A DNA stretch of 64,000 nt from Massospora cicadina (lineage: Eukaryota; Entomophthoromycota; Entomophthoromycetes; Entomophthorales; Entomophthoraceae): contig JAKSZP010002675.1 in NCBI GenBank assembly GCA_022478985.1, forward strand, positions 186,001 to 250,000. Reading direction: 5' to 3'. The notes under the pieces are model-generated. The model ran no database searches and had not been told where the DNA came from. It was given only the letters and a program-made list of their open reading frames with translations. The position numbers were made by a program, and so were the translations under genes. Every line of letters begins with the position of its first letter. Positions within the stretch are counted from its first letter, which is position 1. Below are positions 33,839 through 43,122 of the stretch, in pieces.

Positions 33839-35060
33839 GAGAATAGGGCCATAGAAAGCAGCCATGTAACTAATTTATGGTAATTCAGTACAAGAAATTT
33901 GATGGAGTACCCCTCTCCTCGCTTGTAAGTAACTATAAAAGAACCTTCCCAGATAGACCCAAGTTTATCCCTTTTAGGGGTGATATGGTTGTGACAGTAA
34001 AGCACCAAGTCAGATACTTGGAAGGATGGAAGAGGGGCTGGAGCTCATCAGTGGCTAACCATCTTTTGTGACAGTTTTGGCCAAATTAGTCATAGCCTCT
34101 GATTGTAATTGAATGATGTGCTGGGCAAACTTTTTTTTTTTTTTTAGTACTAGATGGTCCCAACCCAAGGGCTGGGCAAACTTATTCATGGCTTGCTTTG
34201 GGTCAGTCCGATCCATGAAAATGTCTTTGGCTATTAATCCTGGAACCCCAGGTTTTCGTCCATACAACACATGGAAAGAAGACAGTTTTAGGGATCCAAT
34301 GGTAACTGATATGGTAGGCCATGAGGGCACTTTATAAAGACAGATTCCTGTGAAGGGGGTCTGAAGTGGCCATTTTCCATAATATAGAAACCAGGGCCCC
34401 AATGGCTCTTTCCACAGTACCATTGGTTAAAGAGTTGTAGGGGGTTGAAAAGAGCTGTTAGATGCCCATGGAAGTCGCAATATTCTACACTTGGGAGGTG
34501 AAGTTTTTACCATTTTCACAGAGCAAAAGTTGGGGGCAACCATGTTGAGCAAAGATATACTGGTGGAGGAAAGTGACTATGGCTTTGCCAATCTGAGCTT
34601 AGACAGCCACAGCCTCACCCATTTGGTAAAGTGATCAATTACTACCAAGATATATCGATTTCCACCTTAGTTTGGGGTAGAGGACCAATCACAGCGAGAC
34701 ATATTGTGCGGAAAGGCTGTTGAGGGCTGATAGGTTGATATTGATACTTGGTTTTAAAGCTGAATTAATTTTTACATATCAGACAGGCATCCAAGACTTC
34801 GATGATGGTCTCCATGATTCCCTGCCAATAGTAGCGCTCTTTTACCCACTCATAGGTTTTCTGCACTCCGCTATGCCATAGGAGGGCATGAGAATCCATA
34901 TTGACGGATACTAGCTCTGAGGGTCGGAAGTAGGGTAATAAAATCACCCCTACTTTCTTGTATAGATTCCCAATATCCACCTTTGTGTTATGGGAATGTT
35001 GGGCTACCATCTTCTGGACTAATTCGTCCTCATCCTCCCAAGCATCAGGGGTCAATAGGA
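33839..35060 (-). pseudogene. Element G integrase remnant
   Basis: The N-terminal zinc-binding part is well kept (34765-35055): SHALLWHSGVQKTYEWVKER, YYWQGIMETIIEVLDACLIC. The core is decayed. Its end reads LKLSSFHVLYGRKPGVPGL (34210-34270), with a C-terminal part at 33817-34008 (GSFIVTYKRGEGYSIKFLV). A poly(T) stub insertion (34120-34183) lies within it. Confidence 0.8.
34120..34183 (-). mobile_element. Tiny poly(A)-tailed retroposon stub with 13-bp target duplication
   Basis: GCTGGGCAAACTT is repeated exactly at 34120-34132 and 34171-34183. The 38-bp insert between (34133-34170) reads on the minus strand CCTTGGGTTGGGACCATC, TAGTACT, then 13 A's. Its core GGTTGGGACCAYCTAGTRCT is the same as the stub at 1655-1678. 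This is a second independent copy of the same 3' end. Confidence 0.68.
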
Positions 35061-36545
35061 GATCATGTAGCCGATCTGCTTCACTATTATCAAAGTGAAG
35101 GATGGGCAGCTGAGTCTACCCATCAACATTTATGTGGCTCGTCCCAGCTCTATGTTCAATGGACATATCATAGAGCTGGAGCTTTAAAGCCCAGCGTGCC
35201 AACCGCCCAGTGGGATCCTTCATATTCTGTAACCACTTTAAAGAGGCGTGGTCAGTAGCAACTTAAACGAGGTCTCATATAAGAAAGGATGGTAATATTT
35301 AACAGTGAGCAAGGCTGCCAAATATCCCTTCTCAGTGACGCTATAGTTGCGTTCTGCCCTGGAGAGCATCTTGCTGAAATATGAAAAGTGGTCTCAACCC
35401 CATGCTCATCCAGTTGAGCCTAGATAGCTCCAACAGCGTAGTCAGAAACATTATTAAACAGCATTATGAGTTTACTATAGTCAGGGTGGCGTATTATTGG
35501 ACATCGCTGCAGCAGCTTCTTTAGTGTTTCAAAATCAGCCTGTTGTTCCGCTCCTCAATGGAAAGGTGTGTTCTTAGTTAAAAGTTGTATGAGAGGCTCA
35601 TTGAGCTGAGTGAATTTGGGGATGAATTGATGGTAGCACCCCATCATGCCCAGAAACACCTGAATATAGCGGAGGGTTCTGAGAGCAGGAATCTTGGATA
35701 TCGCCTTGACCTTATCTTGGAGAGGCTGGATCCCATATGAGGAGATGGCGTGGCCCAGGAATTCCAACTTCTTTTTGGTGAATGTACATTTAAGGGGTTC
35801 AGCCTAAAGTGAGAGGCCCGCAAGCATTAAAACTTCCTTTAAATGAGAGAGTTGCTCATTAAATGTTTTGGAGAAGATGGTGATAACGTCAGGATAGACA
35901 ATTATGCTACTAAGCTTCAGATCCTGCAAGATGTGGTCCATTGCTTGCTGGAAAGATGCGGGCGCATTGAAAAAACCTTGTGGAAGTCAGGTAGGTTGTA
36001 AGAGACCCTCACTGCAGATAAGCGCACACTTTTCCTGGTATTGTGGAAAAATGTTCATCTGCCAGTATCTGCTAACTAAGTACATGGCGGAAAAGAACTT
36101 AAATTTCAGAGAGTTGGGTCAGGCCGTCTTCAATTTGCGGGATTGGGTAGCTGTCCTTCTTGGTGAGGTTTTCAGCTTACGGAAGTCCATAACTATCTAA
36201 TGCCCACCATTCTTCTTTTTTATGAGCAATAGTGGAGATGACCAAGGACTTTGAGAAGGCACCAATGGCCCCGCGTCCAGTAACCGTTTAAGCTCCGTCC
36301 TCATCTGGAGCTCCTCAACATTTGATTTTCTATAAGGCTTTGATCAAATAGGCTTGGCATCACCAACATCAATGGTGTGGCACCAGCCCTTCATATGCCC
36401 ATGGTCAGTATCAGATTTAGAGAAAATATCACTATATGATTCCATTAAGGAATGAATTTTAATAAGCTCAGCGGGAGTTAGATCATCGGAAATCTGAACA
36501 TTGGGCAAAGCGCATATCATTTGGTCAGTGGGTAGTCCATTATCT
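35061..36545 (-). pseudogene. Element G RNase H and reverse transcriptase remnant
   Basis: RNase H part (35100-35480): [24 protein letters not shown] text in mixed frames and ERNYSVTEK. Reverse transcriptase: thumb MEFLGHAISSYGIQPLQDKV and IQVFLGMMGCYHQFIPKFTQ (35600-35767); the catalytic box is IIVYPDVITIF (35890-35920), that is YPDV where YLDD is expected. The entry region is at 36344-36550, with PAELIKIHSLMESYSDIFSK. The active site is lost. Confidence 0.84.
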
Positions 36546-36870
36546 AGCATAGACCCAATATAATTTACTTGGTGGATGTCCTCAATTGGAATTAACAGGG
36601 TTTTTCAATCTCCTGATGTTTCTTTAAAACCATGTCCTTGTTATTGAGATTCCTCATCAGGAGAATATTAAAAAGCTAATCAGCAGAGTCTAAGATACCT
36701 GGAAATACTCGAGGTTCCAAAGGGCATATTCCATCAATGCTTGTTAAATGCAGTAGGCAGTTGCTGGGGATTTGCATAGTAATTTTGGTGTCTATCACCT
36801 TTTGTTCACCCGCTTTAACTACTACCTCTATTGCCACATACAATATATGCCCTCTGAAGCATCCACAGGG
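36546..36870 (-). pseudogene. Element G dUTPase-like module
   Basis: The minus strand reads EVVVKAGEQKVIDTKITMQI, PSNCLLHLTSIDGICPLEPR, then VFPGILDSAD and a stop, then NILLMRNLNNKDMVLKKHQE. It keeps the G-I-L-D turn seen in H and E. The last block ends before the usual IAY. Confidence 0.58.
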
Positions 36871-36899
36871 TCAGGCAGTTTTTTTGTGTTTCTTCCAGA

Positions 36900-37358
36900 T
36901 GTGATAAAAGTAAGGTGGAGGGCGGATTAAGGGTACTCAACTACACATATATATTCCTTCTTAGGATCATCAGTTGTAAAGACTAGGGGAACTTTATAAC
37001 TTAAAAGGGAGATCAATCCATGTTTCATATTAATGATCCAATCATACTCATTCATGAATTGATTGCCAATGTGTAGGTCATATGCGTTATTTGTTAATGC
37101 CACAGCGGGGGCAGCTAGTAGGAGTTTTCCAATTCGTATGGGTAGAGAAGAGTAGGCTCCAATAGCTTGCTTGTTGTTAGGCCCTGCAGTTTCAAACTCT
37201 TGTGATTAGTCCAGGTCAGGCGCCAGCTTAATTTATTAATGAGCTTTTATGAGCCCACGTATACTGGAGCACCCATATCAAGGATGGCTAGAATGCTCAC
37301 CTTATTTATGAAAACCTCTACCTTAGTTATTGTGTTACCAAAAGTAGGGGGAAGGGCG
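36900..37358 (-). pseudogene. Element G aspartic protease remnant
   Basis: The active site is AILDMGAPVYVGS (37255-37295), a DMG instead of DSG. It is followed by EFETAGPNNKQAIGAYSSLP with IRIGKLLLAAPAVALTNNAY, DLHIGNQFMNEYDWIINMKH and LLSYKVPLVFTTDDP. Same block order as in D and E. Confidence 0.78.
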
Positions 37359-37363
37359 AGGAC

Positions 37364-37926
37364 TGTCACGGGCGGGGATCCCAGACCCCATCCGTTTCAT
37401 CCTGGAAATGCCCACGTGGCGGCATTCCAGGCGGGCAACCTAACCAGACAGACTTAGGCACAGGCGAGGCGAACCTTTTCTCATCAAATCTCAGAAATGC
37501 CCACGCGGCGGCAAATGGAGTGATGAGGCTGGACTGTCACTAATATGAGGTCCCCTATCACAAACCTAAACCTGAAAGTATCAGGTAAGCGAGGCGCAAC
37601 ACCTCGAAAGAACTTTATTTTTATTCTAAAAATAATAAAAGACTGAACCGGAGGGGACCAAGGCCAAGACTTAGAATTCCAACTTGGAATTTGAGAAGGT
37701 CAGGTTTGACTTTTATAAAGTCACTTCCGAGGAACCTCCCTGATTCATTCCTTAAGCCTGCCAAGATTAAAGAATGGTCAGAGCAGCTCAGCCCAGCCCT
37801 CCGAGTCTGACCACCCACTCCACCATACCCAACAATTCCAATTGGTTTAGTTTGAATTAACTGAATGAACCAATCAGAATGTAACGTTTGGAAATTCATC
37901 CTTTCGGATGATTTCCATTTGTCACA
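37364..37926. mobile_element. Solo LTR K, CpG-rich, with perfect duplication AGGAC
   Basis: 563 bp from TGTCACGGGCGGGG to CCATTTGTCACA, flanked by AGGAC on both sides (37359-37363 and 37927-37931). It interrupts element G between gag and protease. It is rich in CpG (CCCACGTGGCGGC, CCCACGCGGCGGC, AAGCGAGGCGC) in a region otherwise nearly free of it, so it is recent. A nearly repeated AAATGCCCACG-GGCGGC motif occurs at about 37407 and 37494. Direction is unclear. Confidence 0.85.
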
Positions 37927-37931
37927 AGGAC

Positions 37932-39204
37932 CTCCTCAAATGGAGTGGAGGCAAGGTTTGAGCCATAGCAGAGTATTTATCTTTAATATATTGGAGGGTA
38001 TGAACCTGCTGGGTGGATCGAATCACTGTCTCAATAGGTTGGTCAGCATCACTAGCAGTATCAATCACCTCTGAAAACCCAACAACTGTTGAAGATAGGT
38101 TCAACATGGTATCATAGCTATATCAATTCCTTCAGGCCTCAACCTATCTGGAACCTGTACCTCCATTGAGGCTCACAAAACATAATAGCCTGCATCTTAA
38201 CCACCCCCTTCAGACACATCGTCAGAGGTATTATCAATGCACCTCAACGAGTTACTAAGAGGAGGCTGAGAAACTGGCTTAATCTCCTCACAGGAAAGGC
38301 TTTGTCGCTCTCATATACCCTTTTGACTTTTGAAGGGAGCATCGTAGCCGTACCAAATTTTTGGGGAGGCGTTGGAAGTGTAATGACTTTGACTTTTGCC
38401 TTAAAAGTAACCTGCTTGTGCTCCATAACTGCAAGTTTTGAACTAGGGGCAGCCAGAGTTGAGGCTGAAGGGGATTGAGGCAGCGGATTAGACAGATGTG
38501 ATACTAAAATTATCTCAGTAGACCGCTCAGCAAGAGGGGAACCAGGCAAAGTGATAACTGACTTCACCAGCTGAGCTGTTGATCCTGAAGCTGAAGGGGT
38601 GCGCTGACCTTTAATTTCCAATATTTTCTGGCTATCCTCACATGGTGGAGAAGATTTTGTCGCTGCAACTCTGCAGAAGCTGGGTTCCAGAAGGATACAG
38701 CTATAGTAGAGGCTGGAGGGGTCAGAGTTGATTCTCGCTTTGGAGCACTTTGCAGAAGTTCAAGTTTATAAAAGTCAGCAACTGCTAGTAGTGCCTCTTT
38801 GATATCCCGTACCATCTAGAAGTTGTGCTTAACTGCGGAGATATGTATTTCTAAAGAGGGATATCGCCAAGCTAGCCACAATAGCAGCATTAGCATTATC
38901 TAGGGGAAGAATTTTGGCCAGAAACAGAGGTTGAGCTTTGCTATAGAATCAATCAACAAATGAGGGGATCAATTCTCTCTCTTGCAGGCTAAGGCACATA
39001 AAGGCCTGTTTTTGCCATTGTAAACTTCTCCTCAAAACAAACTCGTAAATCAGTACTTGTTTAGCATCCATTCAGGTGGTAAGTGTGGCCATTTGAGAGA
39101 CATGATCTCCTGAGCCATCTGACTTAAGCAGGGAAGAATAAACTTGGTTCTTATAGGTCAGTCGCTCCTTCCATTGAAGATTTGTAAACATAAAGGAAGG
39201 AGTC
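37932..39204 (-). pseudogene. Element G Gag remnant, downstream part
   Basis: Minus-strand fragments. Next to element H: SFLYVYKSSMEGATDL-like text (39140-39204), matching E's SFLFVYEQAIDGVTDQ. Then a region with IKEALLAVADFYKLELLQSA (38740-38815), a Ser/Pro-rich linker (38244-38621) and ETVIRSTQQVHTLQYIKDKY near 37960-38050. No zinc knuckle seen. The upstream piece is at 42893-43080. Confidence 0.65.
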
Positions 39205-39542
39205 TGTCAGAATTTTGCCAAATTCTCTTGTCTCCAAAAAAATCTACTCCATTTATTCCCCTGGCATCATTGGAAGGAGAGCGTAATATATCTCAATCTA
39301 TCAAGGTCAACAATCAATCTCATCTTGATCAATTGATTAGAGATTTGATCGCGCAGAGATTAATTCAGCCTGATAGATTAAAAGACGTTTCAAAGCCTAT
39401 AAATATCTCATCCTTTTGATAACAAAATTTTTGGTTGAATTATAACCTATTTTTACTTAAAACTTATCGCTTTTTGAAAAATCCACTCAGTGGAACTTTG
39501 AGAGAAAACCTGCCCCATTGGAAGTGTAAATCAGAACTTCCA
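39205..39542 (+). repeat. Element H 5' LTR
   Basis: 338 bp, TGTCAGAATT to AACTTCCA, matched by 42557-42892. It has a TATA box TATAAATA at 39398-39405. A long open frame starts inside the LTR (ATG 39435) and runs into the interior. Confidence 0.88.
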
Positions 39543-39545
39543 GAC

Positions 39546-39563
39546 TGGTTCTCACTACAGGGG
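39546..39563 (+). other. Element H primer-binding site
   Basis: TGGTTCTCACTACAGGGG, one base from the D/F/G site, three bases after the LTR. Confidence 0.8.
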
Positions 39564-39917
39564 ATACCTATTTTCTCCCCCAAAAACTTAGTTATTCCTC
39601 CAAAATCACAGGTAATTGTTAATACTTCTTTGCACCTTTCGATTTCTAAGGGACATTTGTTACAAGTCCAAGGAATTTTCAACACTTCTGCTAAAGAACT
39701 CTTGCCTTGTCCTGGAATATTGGATTATGATTATTCAGGATCATTATCTGTCTTACTGGCGAACCTTACCAATGAGCTGAAATTGGTAGATCGAGAGCAT
39801 ACTATTGCTTATGTCAAGTTACTGCCCTTATCCCAGATTTATGATGTTAAACCATTTGGAAGCCTACAAGATTTTGGGTTGAAAAGTGATCAACAAAATT
39901 TTTACCGTAAGGCCTAA
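39549..39917 (+). CDS. Element H dUTPase-like module, best preserved
   Basis: Part of an open frame (39435-39917) that begins in the LTR. Visible in order: NLVIPPKSQVIVNTSLHLSI, SKGHLLQVQG, PCPGILDYDYSGSLSVLLAN, LVDREHTIAYVKLLPL. In trimeric dUTPases the corresponding strings are the P-x-x-x-x-V-x-T-G strand, the G-V-I-D-x-D-Y-x-G motif with its catalytic Asp and Tyr, and G-D-R-I-A-Q. The Asp and Tyr are kept, but the PRSG motif and the C-terminal Gly-rich motif are not seen. Weak or no catalysis is likely. The start used in life is unknown. Confidence 0.65.
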   Translation, partial: FSLQGIPIFSPKNLVIPPKSQVIVNTSLHLSISKGHLLQVQGIFNTSAKELLPCPGILDYDYSGSLSVLLANLTNELKLVDREHTIAYVKLLPLSQIYDVKPFGSLQDFGLKSDQQNFYRKA

Positions 39918-39959
39918 TATCAGAAAACACCTCTCTAGTAATTAGGAGAAACAAGTTTT

Positions 39960-41340
39960 TTAATTGTTAGATGAATATTCTGACATTTTTGCTAGGCATA
40001 CTTACGATTTTGGAAAAAGAAAGGAGTAATGCACTCCGTTGAATCTGGTGATCACCTTCCCATTCATGTAAAGCCCTATTGTAAGTCTAAAGTGGAAGAA
40101 GCCCAGGTTACCAAGGAGTTCTATCAAAATTGGAGGCTAGACTATTAGAAACCTTCCAACAGTCCTTGGGCTTCCCCGTTGCTTTTAGTTAAGAAAAAGG
40201 ATGGTTCCCATATAGTGGTTATGGATTATCGCAGACTGAATGCTATTACTCAACGAGATTTTTATCCCTTACCTTGAATCAATGATTCCCTTATGTTGTT
40301 GGCTGGATCAACTTTATTTTAAGCTATGGACCTAGCCAGTGGATACTGGAAAACGAGCTATCCCAAAAAGCCTGTTCCAAGTGTGCCCTGATACTGAGTG
40401 AAGGTTTGTTTGAACCAACTCATATGCCCCAAGGATTAAGCAATGCCCCAGAAACTTTCCAAAGGGCCATGGATGGTATGTTACATGACCTAAAGCTTAC
40501 TTATGTTCTGGTATATCTTGATGATATTACTGTGTTTTCCAAAACATTAACTGAACATTTGGACCATCTAAAAGAAGTTTTCAGATGAATTCAGAGCTCT
40601 TCCTTAAAACTTAAACCCTACAAATGTTCATTCTTCCAAAATGAAATGGAATTTTTAGGACATCAGGTCTCAGCTAAAGGGATTTGACCCCTCTTGGACA
40701 AAATTTAAGCCATCTAATGGATGCCTCCTCCAACCTCTCTAAGGATATTCAAGTCTTTCTCAGAATGGTTGGGTACTGCTAGCAATTTATATCCAAATTT
40801 GCTGATATGGCTGAACCATTATTCCACCTGTTGAGAAAAGGAGTGCCCTTCGAGTGGGGTTCAGCTCAGGAACAGTCGTTCAATTTTCTGCAAACTGCCT
40901 TGACCAAGGCGTCTGTTTTAATTCATCCTTAATTTTACAAGCCTTTCTTTTTACATACAGATGCAAGCAATGTCGCTATTGGGGCTATATTATCCTAGTG
41001 TGATGAAGAGAAGAATGATCATCCCGTCCCTTTCTATAGCAAAACCTTGTCTAAAGCTGAACGAAATTACAGTGTCACTGAGCGGGAGTGTTTGGCCATA
41101 ATTCTAGGAATCAAGCACTTCCGTCCTTCCTTACGGTAACCATTTCACTGTTATTACCGACCATTTTTCTTTAAGATGGTTGCAGAACATGAAGGATCCT
41201 GACGGGAGGTTGGCTTGTTGGGCTTTAAGGTTGCAAAATTAAGATTTTTACATTGTTCATCATTCAGATGCTCAACATCAAAATGCTGATGGACTGTCCC
41301 AATTGCCTAATCTGACCTTGGAACTAGAAAAAGAAGAACG
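39960..41340 (+). pseudogene. Element H reverse transcriptase and RNase H
   Basis: Motifs in order: LLVKKKDGSHIVVMDYRRLN (40180-40240), AMDLASGYWK, LILSEGLFEPTHMPQGLSNA (40390-40450), PETFQRAMDGMLHDLKL, VLVYLDDITVFSKTLTEHLD (40505-40565; YLDD intact), EFLGHQVSAKGI. RNase [24 protein letters not shown] (41050-41100) and [20 protein letters not shown] with [12 protein letters not shown] (41150-41240). Stops and small frameshifts interrupt it. Confidence 0.87.
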
Positions 41341-42540
41341 CCTAAATAATATCATTGCATGACCTGAGCTGTGGGATCAAGAAATTGAAGAGGATCGAGC
41401 TTTTCTAAAGTCAATTAACAAAGATACCATGATTTGGGATAGGGCTTTGTATAAGAAAGTCAAATCCACATGGTTGCCCTTTTTGTACCCAAACTCTAGA
41501 TTCCATGAGGTGATGGAAGGTCACAAACAAGTCAGTCATAGCGGGTTAAAGAAGACTCAAGAATGGTTGAAAACTCGATACTATTGGAACAGCATGACTG
41601 AATTCATTTGAGAGACCCTTGACTTGTGTCTTAATTGTAAAGCTATGGAGCTACCAACCCTACTTATCAACACCAAGTTATTCCCCCAACTAAAGCATTT
41701 GAGATGGTCAGCATTGATGTTGCAGGTCCTTTTCCTTGGGGATTACATGGTCATCAGTATATCATTATGGCTGTCAACAATTTAACTAAATGAATTGAGG
41801 CCATTTCCACTGCCACCCCCTTGACTAAAAAACATTGCTATTCCTATACCAGCATATCATTTCTCAACATGGGTGTCCCAAGGTCCTTATGTCAGATAAT
41901 GGGACTAACTTCATCTTGAAACTATATACAGGAGTTAGTTAAACATTTAACATTGCTCAACAATTTGTTGTTACATACAATCCATCTACAAATGGGGCCA
42001 TTGAACGAGTCAATGGAACTTTGATCTCGATTCTAAGGAAAATGGCCTCCACTGACCCAACTTGATGAAATTTTTTTGCCTAGTGCCTTGTTTACTTATT
42101 GGATAAGCTATCATCGCATTATTAAGATGTCACCTTTTAAGTGCATATATGTGTGGGATCCTTCAGTCCCTTCTAGTGTTCAGGCAATACTTGAGGAAAA
42201 CATCCCAGAAAACTCTGATTTAATTATGAGGAATGTGGCTGATGAGATTATTTGTCTTCAAGCTCAAGCAATGAAATCAATTGAAGCCACCAATCAAAAG
42301 GAGACTTAAAGAAGAAATTAACATAAACCTGCCTTACCTGAATACCAGATTGGGGATTACGTTATGTACTATCACTCTCAGCCTGGTGGGCGAACTGAAA
42401 AGTTGGGATCTAACTGGTATGGTCCCTTTCAAGTTATATTATGAAAAGTACTAGATTATTCAATTGTTCATGTTGATACCAGTATAGTGATAAATTGTAT
42501 TCATACCAAGTATTTGAGAATCCAGACTCCTCCATGATCG
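41341..42540 (+). pseudogene. Element H integrase
   Basis: The zinc-binding part: MEGHKQVSHSGLKKTQEWLK, TRYYWNSMTEFI (41510-41611) with LCLNCK. The core: VSIDVAGPFPWGLHGHQYII (41705-41765), KVLMSDNGTNFI (41880-41915) and NGAIERVNGTLISILRKMAS (41993-42050), so all three acidic residues are present. The C-terminal part: MPSALFTYWISYHRIIKMSP (42076-42135), then GDYVMYYHSQPGGRTEKLGS and YGPFQVI. Few stops. Confidence 0.87.
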
Positions 42541-42543
42541 AAT

Positions 42544-42556
42544 CTTGAGGGGGAAG
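42544..42556 (+). other. Element H polypurine tract
   Basis: CTTGAGGGGGAAG directly before the 3' LTR start TGTCAGG. Confidence 0.78.
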
Positions 42557-42892
42557 TGTCAGGATTTCGCCAAATTCTCTTGTCTCCAGAAATTATACTC
42601 TATCAATTCCCCCGGCATCATCATAAGGAGAGCGTAATATATCTTAATCTATTAAGGTTAATGATCAATCTCATACAAATCAATTGATTGAAGATTTGAT
42701 CGCGCAGAGATAAATTCACTATGATAGATTATGAGCCGTTTCAAAGCCTATAAGTATCTCATCTTTTTGATAATAAGATTTATGTTGAATTATAACCTAT
42801 TTTTACTTTAAACTTATTGCTTTTTTGAGAATCCACACAGTATAACTTTGAGAGAGAGCTTGCCCCATTGGAAGTGTAATTCAAAACTTCCA
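42557..42892 (+). repeat. Element H 3' LTR
   Basis: 336 bp, TGTCAGGATT to AACTTCCA, the partner of 39205-39542. Confidence 0.88.
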
Positions 42893-43080
42893 GAGAGGTG
42901 ATACTGCCCTTACCAGGTGTGAACTTGTCTATAAACGGAGGTTTAAGAATATTAAGAGAGGACCCATAAGGGCCTTGTGGACAGTGCTGCTCAAGCCTTT
43001 TGAGGTGAGCCAAAGCTTTGGCTATTAGGTTCTCTTAAGCAGCTAGCCTTATTACAGAATAGTTGTCTTTGTTAAACAGG
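42893..43080 (-). pseudogene. Element G Gag remnant, upstream part
   Basis: The minus strand reads AHLKRLEQHCPQGPYGSSLN, ILKPPFIDKFTPGKGSIT, just inside the G primer-binding site. The text continues after element H at 39204. Confidence 0.65.
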
Positions 43081-43099
43081 CTTTGGTGGTATACAGAGC

Positions 43100-43117
43100 C
43101 CCCTGTAGTGAGCACCA
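43100..43117 (-). other. Element G primer-binding site
   Basis: Plus strand CCCCTGTAGTGAGCACCA; minus TGGTGCTCACTACAGGGG. Identical to the D and F sites, five bases inside the LTR. Confidence 0.8.
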
Positions 43118-43122
43118 CTTTT

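Larger units (their letters stand above)
39205..42892 (+). mobile_element. Element H: short Ty3/gypsy element without gag or protease, plus strand
   Basis: 3.7 kb with LTRs of about 337 bp (39205-39542 and 42557-42892), a primer-binding site and a polypurine tract in place. The 3.0-kb interior starts directly with a dUTPase-like module and continues with reverse transcriptase, RNase H and integrase. It splits the Gag of G, which reads KGSITS on one side and SFLYVYK on the other. The flanks GAGTC/GAGAG only partly match. H looks like an internal-deletion derivative, needing Gag and protease from elsewhere. Confidence 0.87.

Noticed and set aside
37239..37457. Plus frame over the protease of G and solo LTR K as a gene
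   Set aside because: It crosses the K insertion boundary and lies antisense to the protease; coincidental.
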